Assembly: GCA_937898675.1 (NCBI GenBank)
Contig: CALEJB010000031.1
Span: 1-33,340 of the forward strand
Source of the DNA: an uncultured Prevotellaceae bacterium
GTDB taxonomy: Bacteria > Bacteroidota > Bacteroidia > Bacteroidales > Muribaculaceae
Direction: 5' to 3'
DNA length: 33,340 bases
Within the stretch, counting starts at the first letter, position 1. The number at the start of each line of letters is the position of its first letter. Positions 22,809-30,012 of this stretch are shown one piece after another. Made by a program: the position numbers and the translations under genes. The notes beneath the pieces are model-generated. The model saw only the letters and a program-made list of their open reading frames with translations. It did no database searches and had not been told where the DNA came from.

Positions 22809-22851
22809 CCATTTCAAAAGATATACAAGACAAAACATTAGGGATAAAACT

Positions 22852-23661
22852 ATGAGACTGATTATTGAACCTGACTACGAGAGTGTATCCAAGTGGGCGG
22901 CCCGATTTGTCGCCAAGCGCATCAACGAGGCCAAGCCCACCGCCGACAAGCCCTTCAAACTCGGTTGCCCCACCGGTAGCAGCCCCCTGGGCATGTACCG
23001 CGAACTCATTGCGATGAACAAGGCCGGCAAGGTGTCGTTTGAGCATGTGATTACTTTCAACATGGACGAGTACTGCAACCTGCCCGAGGAGCACCCCGAG
23101 AGTTACCACTCGTTCATGTGGAACAACTTTTTCTCACACATCGACATCAAGCCCGAGAATGTGAATATACTCAACGGCAATGCCCCCGACTTGGAGCAGG
23201 AGTGCGCCGACTATGAGGCACGCATCCAGGCGGCCGGCGGCATCGACCTGTTCATGGGCGGCGTGGGCCCCGACGGCCACATCGCCTTCAACGAGCCGTG
23301 CTCGTCGCTCACGTCGCTCACGCGGCAAAAGACGCTCACCCAGGACACCATCATTGCCAACAGCCGCTTCTTTGACGGCGACCTCAACAAGGTGCCCAAG
23401 ACTGCCCTCACCGTGGGCGTCGGCACCGTGATGGCCGCCCGCGAGGTGATGATTATCGTTAACGGCCACAACAAGGCCCGCGCCTTGCAGCAGGCTGTCG
23501 AGGGCGCCGTGTCGCAGATGTGCACCCTGAGTGCCCTGCAGATGCACCGCCATGCCGTCATCATCGCCGACGAGATGGCGGTCGATGAACTCAAGGTGAG
23601 CACCTACCGCTATTTCAAGGACATCGAGCGCAACAACCTCGACCCCGACTCGTTGCTGTAA
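22852..23661 (+). CDS. nagB: Glucosamine-6-phosphate deaminase
   Basis: A 269-residue enzyme converting glucosamine-6-phosphate to fructose-6-phosphate and ammonia, in amino-sugar use. The catalytic residues align at the same numbers as in E. coli NagB: D72 (TFNMDEYCNLP), D141 and H143 (GVGPDGHIAFNEP), and E148. The phosphate-binding loop is GCPTGSSPLGMYRE. Length matches the family (about 266). It is a single gene with its own promoter and terminator. No nagA or nagC-type neighbour is present in the window. Confidence 0.97.
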   Translation: MRLIIEPDYESVSKWAARFVAKRINEAKPTADKPFKLGCPTGSSPLGMYRELIAMNKAGKVSFEHVITFNMDEYCNLPEEHPESYHSFMWNNFFSHIDIKPENVNILNGNAPDLEQECADYEARIQAAGGIDLFMGGVGPDGHIAFNEPCSSLTSLTRQKTLTQDTIIANSRFFDGDLNKVPKTALTVGVGTVMAAREVMIIVNGHNKARALQQAVEGAVSQMCTLSALQMHRHAVIIADEMAVDELKVSTYRYFKDIERNNLDPDSLL

Positions 23662-23686
23662 CCACTTGGAAATCAAGAAATGAATG

Positions 23687-23724
23687 AGTCAGGCAGGCGC
23701 CATACGGCACCTGCCTGACTTTTA
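23687..23724 (+). terminator. Intrinsic terminator of nagB
   Basis: An 11-bp stem (23687-23697 with 23710-23720) extends inward by three pairs past one mismatch around a 4-nt loop and is followed by TTTTAT. It begins about 25 nt beyond the nagB stop. Confidence 0.85.
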
Positions 23725-23760
23725 TGGTGTCCCGCCGCATAGCGGATGGATCGGGCACAC

Positions 23761-23812
23761 AAAAAGCTGTTCGGCCCTTGCGGGTGGAACAGCTTCAAAC
23801 GTTTTTTTTAAG
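23761..23812. terminator. Bidirectional terminator between nagB and the small lipoprotein gene
   Basis: A 9-bp stem (23764-23772 with 23787-23795) with a 14-nt loop that can pair internally. On the minus strand it is followed by TTTTTGTG (from 23765 downward), ending the lipoprotein transcript. On the plus strand CAAACG and then a run of eight T follow, giving a backup stop for nagB. Confidence 0.7.
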
Positions 23813-23818
23813 CCTTGC

Positions 23819-24040
23819 TTACTTAGCCTCCTCGGCGGGAGCAGCCTCCTCGGCGGGAGCAGCAGCGCTATCAGCGGGAGCAGCAACAGCAGCGCTATCT
23901 ACGGCAGCGGTGTCAACAGCAGCGGTGTCAACAGCCTCAACAGCGGTGGTGTCCTCGGTGTTAGCCTGCTCGGTGGTACCGGTGCAGGAAATCATGCTAA
24001 CGCTAGCGATAACGGCAAGTGCCAAAACTAACTTCTTCAT
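23819..24040 (-). CDS. Small Ala/Asp/Thr-rich lipoprotein
   Basis: A 73-residue protein from the ATG at 24040; an upstream Met at 24067 would add a KKKE-rich stretch before the signal. Residues 1-18 are a lipoprotein signal and C19 is the lipidated Cys (SMISC lipobox). The mature part has almost no sequence complexity: AVDTAAVDTAAVDSAAVAAP, then AP and EE repeats such as APAEEAAPAEEAK. It should be a membrane-anchored flexible acidic chain. The DNA shows short tandem repeats, so length may vary between strains. It has its own promoter (24093-24122) and terminator. Function unknown. Confidence 0.8.
   Translation of the reverse strand: MKKLVLALAVIASVSMISCTGTTEQANTEDTTAVEAVDTAAVDTAAVDSAAVAAPADSAAAPAEEAAPAEEAK
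23820..23945. repeat. Short tandem repeats in the lipoprotein gene
   Basis: On the plus strand, CCTCGGCGGGAGCAG occurs twice back to back around 23828-23862, and GCAGCGGTGTCAACA twice around 23903-23934. They encode the PAEEA-type and VDTAA-type protein repeats. Confidence 0.7.
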
Positions 24041-24092
24041 TTCTTTCTTTTTTAAATAATAAAACAATAAATATTCGTTTGTAAAATCGGTG

Positions 24093-24122
24093 CAAAATTA
24101 TAACAAAAATTTCACCTGCAAA
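24093..24122 (-). promoter_or_regulatory. Bacteroidetes promoter for the small lipoprotein gene
   Basis: On the minus strand, TTTG (24122-24119) and TAATTTTG (24100-24093) are spaced by 18 nt. Transcription would start about 45 nt before the ATG at 24040. The rest of the 24041-24301 gap is AT-rich and shows no gene. Confidence 0.6.
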
Positions 24123-24301
24123 TCTTTTTCAGGTTTTTTTTCTCTACAATTTTGGAACGCAGATTTTGATGCGCTGAATTTTCGTCCCATAATCGTTGAT
24201 TATCAGTAAGATATAAGTATAGTTCCGCTAAAAATCCACACTGTTAAATAATGTTAATCATAAACAACATCCCCAAAATCGGGTCATTTTTTTGTCAAAA
24301 A

Positions 24302-25963
24302 TCAGTTGCTGTATAGGTACCGTTTGATAGAACGCTTGGGCGTTTTTTGGAACTCTGTTGCAATCAGCTGGATTGAGTTGATGCGTTCATATGGTGCAAC
24401 CAGCTTGTTCAACTCGGCGCGGATGTCCTCCATGATGTCGGGCAGCTTGTCGGGCGTTACGCCCAGCTGGTCCATGGCGTCATAGTCGGGATAGACGAGC
24501 GCCACGAGTTTGCCCTCTCGCATGACGACGAGGCTCTCGTTGACATAGAGCATGTTGTTGAGCTTGGCCTCAATTTCCTCGGGGTAGATATTCTGGCCGC
24601 TGGAACTGAGGAGCATGGTCTTGAGACGCCCTTTTATGAATAATGTGCCGTCGGCGTTCAGCGTGCCCATGTCGCCGGTGTGGAGCCATCCGTCGTCGTG
24701 CAGCACCTTGTCGGTAGCCTCGGTGTTGTGGAAGTAGCCTTTCATCACATTCTCGCCGCGCACGCAGATTTCACCCGGGATGTTCTCGGGGTCGTCGCTC
24801 AGGATTTTGCACTCCATGATGCCCGGCAGGATGCGTCCGGCGCTGTGCGGGACAAACTCGCGCCACGGGGTGTGGCTCACCAGCGGTGCCGTCTCGGTCA
24901 TGCCATAGCCCACGGTAAAGGGAAACCTGATTTTGTACAGGAAGTCCTCGACCTCGCTGTTGAACGGTGCACCGCCGATGATGATTTCCTCAAACTCGCC
25001 GCCAAAGGCCTCGATGAGCTTGTTGCGAATCTGGCCGTAGATGCGGCGGTCCAGGAAGGGAACCATGAGCGCCCAGCGCAGCGCGCCGCGGCTAATGAGC
25101 GGTACAATCATCTTGTTGTATATTTTCTCAAGCACCAGCGGCACGGTGAAGATGACATTGGGCTTGACCTGTGCCATCGCCCTGACCAGAATCTGCGGCG
25201 CGGGGATGCGGCCCAGCAGCGTGATGTGGCTGCCCACGGCCAGCGGCGTGAGCAGGTTGAATGCGCAGCCAAAGGCGTGCGCCAGCGGCAGGAACGCCAG
25301 GTCGCGCGTGCCGCGGTAGTGCAGGCGCGTGTTGATGCCGTACACGATGTTGCCCGCCAGGTTGTTGGCGGTAATCATCACGCCCTTGCTGAAGCCCGTC
25401 GTGCCCGAAGTGTAGTTGATTTCGACCACTGCGTCGTTGGGCACATCGGGGTAGTGGATGTCGTTGCGGTAGAAACCGTTGTGGTACTGCTCGTCAAATG
25501 CCTGCTGCAGTTCGGCCTTGGCGGCGCCCACGCTCTCGCCTTCCTTCTCGGCGAGCAGCTTCATGGTCTCGAGTTCAAATTCGGCGCGCACGCGCGGCAT
25601 GTTTTCAAACTCCAGATTCTCCCACATGCTCTTGCCCACAAACAGTAGCGTGGCCTCGCTGTGGTTGATGATGTGCTGCACGTCGGCAGGGTTGAACTCC
25701 TGCAGGATGGGCACGATGACGGCGCCGTAGCAGATGGTGCCGATGAAGGTGATGACCCAGTTGGGGATGTTCTTGCCGATGAGGGCAATGCGGTCGCCGC
25801 TTTTGACACCGGCCTTGTCGAACAGCATGTGCAGCATGGCGATGCGCTGGGCAAAGTCGCCGTAGGTCAGCGTCTCGCCGGTGTTGTAGTCGGTCAATGC
25901 GGGCAGTTCCCAGTTGTCGATGAAACTGCGCTCATAAATCTTAATCAGGTTTTCCTTCATCAT
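24302..25963 (-). CDS. AMP-forming acyl-CoA synthetase (long-chain fatty acid CoA ligase type)
   Basis: A 553-residue adenylate-forming enzyme that activates a carboxylic acid as acyl-AMP and then acyl-CoA. The start at 25963 (MMKENLIKIYERSF) lies about 40 nt downstream of the -7 box at 26003-26010, which rules out the longer frame to 26047. The P-loop motif YTSGTTGFSKGV lies near residues 184-195, YGMTETAPLVSH near 351, the hinge region GWLHTGDMGTLNADGTLFIKGR near 435-460, and the catalytic Lys is in the C-terminal EFQKTPKRSIKRYL. There is no acyl-carrier domain. The sequence resembles long-chain fatty-acid ligases; substrate length cannot be read. A single-gene unit. Confidence 0.93.
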   Translation of the reverse strand: MMKENLIKIYERSFIDNWELPALTDYNTGETLTYGDFAQRIAMLHMLFDKAGVKSGDRIALIGKNIPNWVITFIGTICYGAVIVPILQEFNPADVQHIINHSEATLLFVGKSMWENLEFENMPRVRAEFELETMKLLAEKEGESVGAAKAELQQAFDEQYHNGFYRNDIHYPDVPNDAVVEINYTSGTTGFSKGVMITANNLAGNIVYGINTRLHYRGTRDLAFLPLAHAFGCAFNLLTPLAVGSHITLLGRIPAPQILVRAMAQVKPNVIFTVPLVLEKIYNKMIVPLISRGALRWALMVPFLDRRIYGQIRNKLIEAFGGEFEEIIIGGAPFNSEVEDFLYKIRFPFTVGYGMTETAPLVSHTPWREFVPHSAGRILPGIMECKILSDDPENIPGEICVRGENVMKGYFHNTEATDKVLHDDGWLHTGDMGTLNADGTLFIKGRLKTMLLSSSGQNIYPEEIEAKLNNMLYVNESLVVMREGKLVALVYPDYDAMDQLGVTPDKLPDIMEDIRAELNKLVAPYERINSIQLIATEFQKTPKRSIKRYLYSN

Positions 25964-26002
25964 AATTTCTGCAGTTGTAATGATGTGAGTGTTGCGTGAC
26001 TG

Positions 26003-26010
26003 CAAAGGTA
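26003..26010 (-). promoter_or_regulatory. Bacteroidetes -7 box for the acyl-CoA synthetase
   Basis: On the minus strand it reads TACCTTTG, about 40 nt upstream of the start codon. A clear -33 box is not seen. Confidence 0.5.
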
Positions 26011-26054
26011 ATGATTTTTTTTGGGTTGGCAGGCACGTCGGGGGCAATAAGTGA

Positions 26055-26081
26055 CACGGGGGCTGAAGACCAGTCCCCGTG
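26055..26081. terminator. Hairpin after the PorZ-like gene, possible terminator
   Basis: A 7-bp perfect stem CACGGGG/CCCCGTG (26055-26061 with 26075-26081), extended by a GT pair, lies 26 nt past the stop codon of the PorZ-like gene. Only a weak U-rich tract follows on the minus strand. Confidence 0.4.
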
Positions 26082-26106
26082 AGGTGCTATATATAAGGTG
26101 TGTCTA

Positions 26107-28470
26107 TTACTTGACGATAAGGACTGTGGCCAGCGGCGCGCCCGTCACATCGGGACTTGCCCCCTGGGCGGCATACACATTGTACACGCCAGTGGGCACC
26201 CGGTCGCCGTTGGCACCGCAGCCGTCCCACAGTGCCTGGCCCGATACCGGGCCAAGCTTGGCGACGACATTGTGCCCGCGGTCGGTGACGGTGACATAGG
26301 AGCCAGCCATCAACCCGTTGATCTCGATATAGCCCGTGAAGTCGGGCGTGACGCGGTCGGGATAGACATAGAGGCCCGCAAAGCTGTCGGCGCAGCCGTC
26401 CTCGCCAGGAGCGTACTCGGCCACTCCCGAGGGGGTGACAATGAAAACGCGGTTGTTGACCGTGTCGCACTCCACACAATAGACGATGTCGCTGGGGATG
26501 TCGCTGTTGGCCGTCGTGAAGTGTTCATAGACCTCGGTGCCGTCGGGCGAAACATAGTAAAGACCGTTGCCGCCCGTGGCAATCCACTTGTTGTTGCCGC
26601 GGTCGATGCCCAAGTCATATACCGCAACGCCCTCGCACAAGACGATGCTGGTGCTGTTGTCCGGGTTGGATACATGGGGGCGATGACAGCGCGGGTGGTC
26701 CTTGAACGCCTCGTCGGGGTCAAAGGCGAACAGTCCGCCGTCGTGCCCCACCCAGATGGTGCCGTCGTTGTCTTCCTCCATGTGCTTGACATAGAGCCAT
26801 CCCACGGGAATCCCGTTTTGGTCAAAGAAACTGTTGTAATTGGCGAAGTCATATCTTCCCGCTGTGGGGTCGTCGTTGTGGTTGTCAAAGCAGGTGATGC
26901 TGCCGGTCACAAGGCCCATCGACAGGTTGCCGTCGCAATAGAACTTGACGTTGTTCTTCTTGGAAATGATGAAGCGTGAACCTTGCATCGACCCGGTGTT
27001 GAGCCTGAGCAAGCCCTCGGGGGCGAACCAGTCGTTGACCGTGCAGGCCGTTTTGTCGAATTTGTTCTTGGGCAAGACCGCAACGGGGTGCTCGTCGGAC
27101 TTATAGGAACTGACCACCCACAAGTTACCGTACTTGTCAAACGCCGGCTGGGCTTTGTACTTGCCCATGAGCGCATTGTTCTGATTGTAGGTCGAGACCA
27201 GGGCGTCGTTGCGCACCTTGTGCACGCCCGAGGACCAGCTCGCGCGGACATAGGTCTTGGGGTCGGACGGGCACAGCACGAACTCATAGCCCGAGCCTGT
27301 GCTCGAATAGGGCGTCGTGCGCTTCCATGTCGTGCCGTCATAGGTGTCAATGACGTTGGACGTAGAGGAAGAAGTGATGTTGAGCAGGTTGGGCGCCGAG
27401 TTGGCGACATACAGCTTGTTCATCGCGGCGTTGTACTTGAGCCAATAGGGTGACGACATGCTGAGGGCGTTGGCGGCATGGGCGGTTGAACTGCCGCTGG
27501 TGTGCAGCCCGTTGCCGTCGTTGATCCACACGGTGCCGTCGCCCAGGGGGTCGCAACTGGCAAATCCCGCCGAAGCCGAGGCCTGTGTGGCGGTCCTTCC
27601 GGTGGCGTCGATGGTGTAGTAAAACGAACTGCCGGCAAAGTTGGCGATGAACCCGGTGGGTGTCTTCTGTACCGAGGTGGGTGTCGCTGCCACAAGTTTA
27701 GTCGCTGTGGCGGTAGCGTTGTTCAATAAGAACTCATAGTGGTACAAGGCGCCGAGCGTGGGGTTGAGGACAAAGACCGAGGTGCCGTCGATGGCAAGCA
27801 TGCGGCTGCCGGTGAGGTTGGCGGTCTTGCGATGATAGTTCTGTATCGGGTTTTCCTGACCGATGGGGCCAAAGTAGAAATAGGCATTGGAGGCGATAAT
27901 CATCATGTCACCGGTCACGACCACCGAGTTGACGGTTATCGACTTGCCCAGCTCGACGAAGCGCGTCGGCTGGAGCGTGGCCTCGTCGATGGTGACATAG
28001 CCGAAGCCGATGGCGACATAGGCCGTGCCGCCGGCAAAGGTGATGTCGTGGATCTCTTTGTCGGAGTAGGAGACGAGATAGTTGTCGTCGTCCAGGTTGG
28101 CATTGTGGACGCGTGCCACATAGTTCTTGACGTTGGGAATGTTGGTCACCGTGCCGTGCCGGTCAATGACATCGATGTTGGAGTCACCATAGGAGACAAA
28201 CAGCAGGCGGTTTTCCCAGTCATAGTACAACTGGCGCACTGTGTTCTGGCACAGTCCGTTGTGGCGGCCCAGCGATGTGGTCTGGCAGGTCGCCTTGTCA
28301 AACTGGAACAGCGTGTTGCAGTTTTGGTAATAAACCTTGTTTCCGGCGTCATAGACATTTTGGATAGACGAGGCCAGGAATTGGCCGTGCTGTCGCCATG
28401 TGCCGGCTATGGCGGCGGTTGCCGTCAGTAATGCGGTTAACAACATGGTGATGAGGCGTTTAGTAGTCAT
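26107..28470 (-). CDS. PorZ-like secreted beta-propeller protein
   Basis: A 787-residue exported protein with a signal peptide (residues 1-22, TALLTATAAIAG). The body is made of propeller-blade-like segments, for example GTIWVGHDGGLFAFDPDE and NKWIATGGNGLYYVSPDG, as in two-component-regulator-type propellers. The last 73 residues are a beta-sandwich like T9SS sorting domains: GLMAGSYVTVTDRGHNVV, then ALWDGCGANGDRVPTGVYNV, ending TVLIVK. This overall plan (two propellers plus such a C-terminal domain, close to 780 residues) matches P. gingivalis PorZ, which takes part in attaching anionic LPS to type IX cargo. The usual YPNPV motif is replaced by YPDRV. No other T9SS gene is in view. It is the last gene of the right-hand cluster, 21 nt after the DUF4919 gene. 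Confidence 0.8.
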   Translation of the reverse strand: MTTKRLITMLLTALLTATAAIAGTWRQHGQFLASSIQNVYDAGNKVYYQNCNTLFQFDKATCQTTSLGRHNGLCQNTVRQLYYDWENRLLFVSYGDSNIDVIDRHGTVTNIPNVKNYVARVHNANLDDDNYLVSYSDKEIHDITFAGGTAYVAIGFGYVTIDEATLQPTRFVELGKSITVNSVVVTGDMMIIASNAYFYFGPIGQENPIQNYHRKTANLTGSRMLAIDGTSVFVLNPTLGALYHYEFLLNNATATATKLVAATPTSVQKTPTGFIANFAGSSFYYTIDATGRTATQASASAGFASCDPLGDGTVWINDGNGLHTSGSSTAHAANALSMSSPYWLKYNAAMNKLYVANSAPNLLNITSSSTSNVIDTYDGTTWKRTTPYSSTGSGYEFVLCPSDPKTYVRASWSSGVHKVRNDALVSTYNQNNALMGKYKAQPAFDKYGNLWVVSSYKSDEHPVAVLPKNKFDKTACTVNDWFAPEGLLRLNTGSMQGSRFIISKKNNVKFYCDGNLSMGLVTGSITCFDNHNDDPTAGRYDFANYNSFFDQNGIPVGWLYVKHMEEDNDGTIWVGHDGGLFAFDPDEAFKDHPRCHRPHVSNPDNSTSIVLCEGVAVYDLGIDRGNNKWIATGGNGLYYVSPDGTEVYEHFTTANSDIPSDIVYCVECDTVNNRVFIVTPSGVAEYAPGEDGCADSFAGLYVYPDRVTPDFTGYIEINGLMAGSYVTVTDRGHNVVAKLGPVSGQALWDGCGANGDRVPTGVYNVYAAQGASPDVTGAPLATVLIVK

Positions 28471-28491
28471 TTCTTATGGTGTATTGGTTGT

Positions 28492-29403
28492 TTATTGGTT
28501 GGTGTCGGTCAGTTGTTCCTCGTCGTTGATGTCGGGGAACTTGAGGCGTGCCACTTCCATCATGCGGCGGACGTCGAAGTAGAATCCCTCGGTGGACTTG
28601 CCCTCAACGGGGGCGACCTTGATGTAGTCGATGTCGCCTTCAAACTCCTGGTGGTCGATGGCGACGAAGCCAAGGAAGTTCACGATGTTGTACTCATGCT
28701 CGGGGGCGATGACCACCCACGGCTCGTCCTTGGTGCCCTTGCCGCTGGACATGATGGCAGCGATGAGGCGTTTGAGGCGGTATTCCCGCAGTGCGGCGCG
28801 GGCGTGTTTGTTTTTTTGATTGAGCGCATAGATGTAGAAATTCATCTGGTTGAGGTCAAACATGTTGTCCTTGAGCGCCAGGTCGGCATATTTCTCAATG
28901 CTGTCACACTCCGAGCGGGTGAGTTTTTGCTTGTAGTAGAGCTGCTCCACGACATTGCTGTAAACCGACTCGCGGAAGGGGTTGTAGTCCTCCTGGAAGG
29001 TGTAGCCGTAGTACAGGTTGCGCCAAGCCTCGATGGAGAAGGTGGTGTCCTCGCTGTTGTAAGCCTTGAGCAACTTGGGGTAGAAGTACATCGAGTTGGG
29101 GTTCTCGATGGTCTCGCGGATGTGGTCAAAGTCCACCTTGTGAATCGAGAATTTGCTGCTGGCATTGGGGTCATTCTTGGGGACGTCCTGTGCCTGCTGC
29201 TTGCTTGGGCGCGGCGGTGCCGGGACGGCAACTGCCGGTTTGGGCTCTGCCTTGGCGGCGGGTGCGGGCACCGCCTTGGCCTCTTGTTTGGGGCGTGCGG
29301 GCGGCGGCGGCACTTCGCGCGTGGCTTGGGCCATGGCACCGAGGGCGGCAAACAGCATGGCGGCAAGCAGGAGTGTGACGGGTATGATGGCTGGTCGTTT
29401 CAT
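28492..29403 (-). CDS. Secreted DUF4919 family protein
   Basis: A 303-residue protein from the ATG at 29403 (MKRPAIIPVTLLLAAMLFAA, signal cleavage near AMAQ); the frame continues upstream through unrelated sequence. A Pro/Ala/Lys-rich linker (about 27-75, PPPPARPKQEAKAVPAPAAK) leads to the DUF4919 domain. It carries the typical VDFDHIRETIENPNSMYFYP, then RNLYYGYTFQEDYNPFRES and IYALNQKNKHARAALREYR. This family is known from Bacteroidetes and has no assigned function. Gaps of 32 nt upstream and 21 nt downstream suggest co-transcription with the membrane protein and PorZ-like genes. It is likely periplasmic. Confidence 0.85.
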   Translation of the reverse strand: MKRPAIIPVTLLLAAMLFAALGAMAQATREVPPPPARPKQEAKAVPAPAAKAEPKPAVAVPAPPRPSKQQAQDVPKNDPNASSKFSIHKVDFDHIRETIENPNSMYFYPKLLKAYNSEDTTFSIEAWRNLYYGYTFQEDYNPFRESVYSNVVEQLYYKQKLTRSECDSIEKYADLALKDNMFDLNQMNFYIYALNQKNKHARAALREYRLKRLIAAIMSSGKGTKDEPWVVIAPEHEYNIVNFLGFVAIDHQEFEGDIDYIKVAPVEGKSTEGFYFDVRRMMEVARLKFPDINDEEQLTDTNQ

Positions 29404-29435
29404 TTCTGTATCTCTTGCGTTTTTTTGTTTGTGGT

Positions 29436-29930
29436 TTATTCGATAATCATGCCCATAACGGCGATGCACACGATGGCCACAGCGACAATCACGGGCAGGC
29501 ACTTGGCGGCAAAGTAGCGCACAAACAGCGTGGACGGCTTGAGCATCCATTTGCCGGCTGGGGTGCGGCTGTAGGCCAGTTGTCCCACGGCAGCGCCCAC
29601 GATGACGCCGAGCACCATCAGGCTGGGCGTGTTGAGCAGGATGCCCAGCATGCCGCCGGCAATGGCCGTGAGACCCACATACAGGTTGCTCGCGCGGTGC
29701 CCGTCGGGCTCGCCACTGGGGGTGAGGTAGAACAGGCAGGCCGTGATGAGCGCGGCAACGCCCCAAAAGACGAGGTATTGCGTCGGCACGTCGATGTAGT
29801 AGCTGCAGTGCAGCAGCAACATGCCCGCAAAGGCGGGTACCGAGGCCACCCAGCGGGGCCACAGCACGAGTGCCAGTGCCGCCGCCAGGCAGATGATGCC
29901 GGCAATGAGCAGTATGACTTGTGTTACCAT
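29436..29930 (-). CDS. Small polytopic membrane protein
   Basis: A 164-residue hydrophobic protein with about five membrane segments: VILLIAGIICLAAALALVLW, a Trp/Tyr-rich second segment (AFAGMLLLHCSYYI), VFWGVAALITACLFYL, LTAIAGGMLGILL with LMVLGVIVGAAVGQLAY, and a last segment VIVAVAIVCIAVMGMIIE. The Gly-rich GVIVGAAVGQLAYSRTPAGKW resembles DUF456-like small membrane proteins, but the match is weak. It lies 82 nt after the HD phosphodiesterase gene and 32 nt before the DUF4919 gene. Function unknown. Confidence 0.78.
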   Translation of the reverse strand: MVTQVILLIAGIICLAAALALVLWPRWVASVPAFAGMLLLHCSYYIDVPTQYLVFWGVAALITACLFYLTPSGEPDGHRASNLYVGLTAIAGGMLGILLNTPSLMVLGVIVGAAVGQLAYSRTPAGKWMLKPSTLFVRYFAAKCLPVIVAVAIVCIAVMGMIIE

Positions 29931-30012
29931 GCGATGCCAGTGGTTGTGGTTCTTTCTCTATAATAAATAAACCGAAAAATGCCGATGTTATTGCCTTGCA
30001 GACGCTTAATAA

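Noticed and set aside
24123..24150. Short hairpin ACCTG/CAGGT followed by a T-run on the plus strand
   Set aside because: Only a 5-bp stem with a long A/T loop, overlapping the lipoprotein promoter, and no plus-strand transcript is expected to end there.
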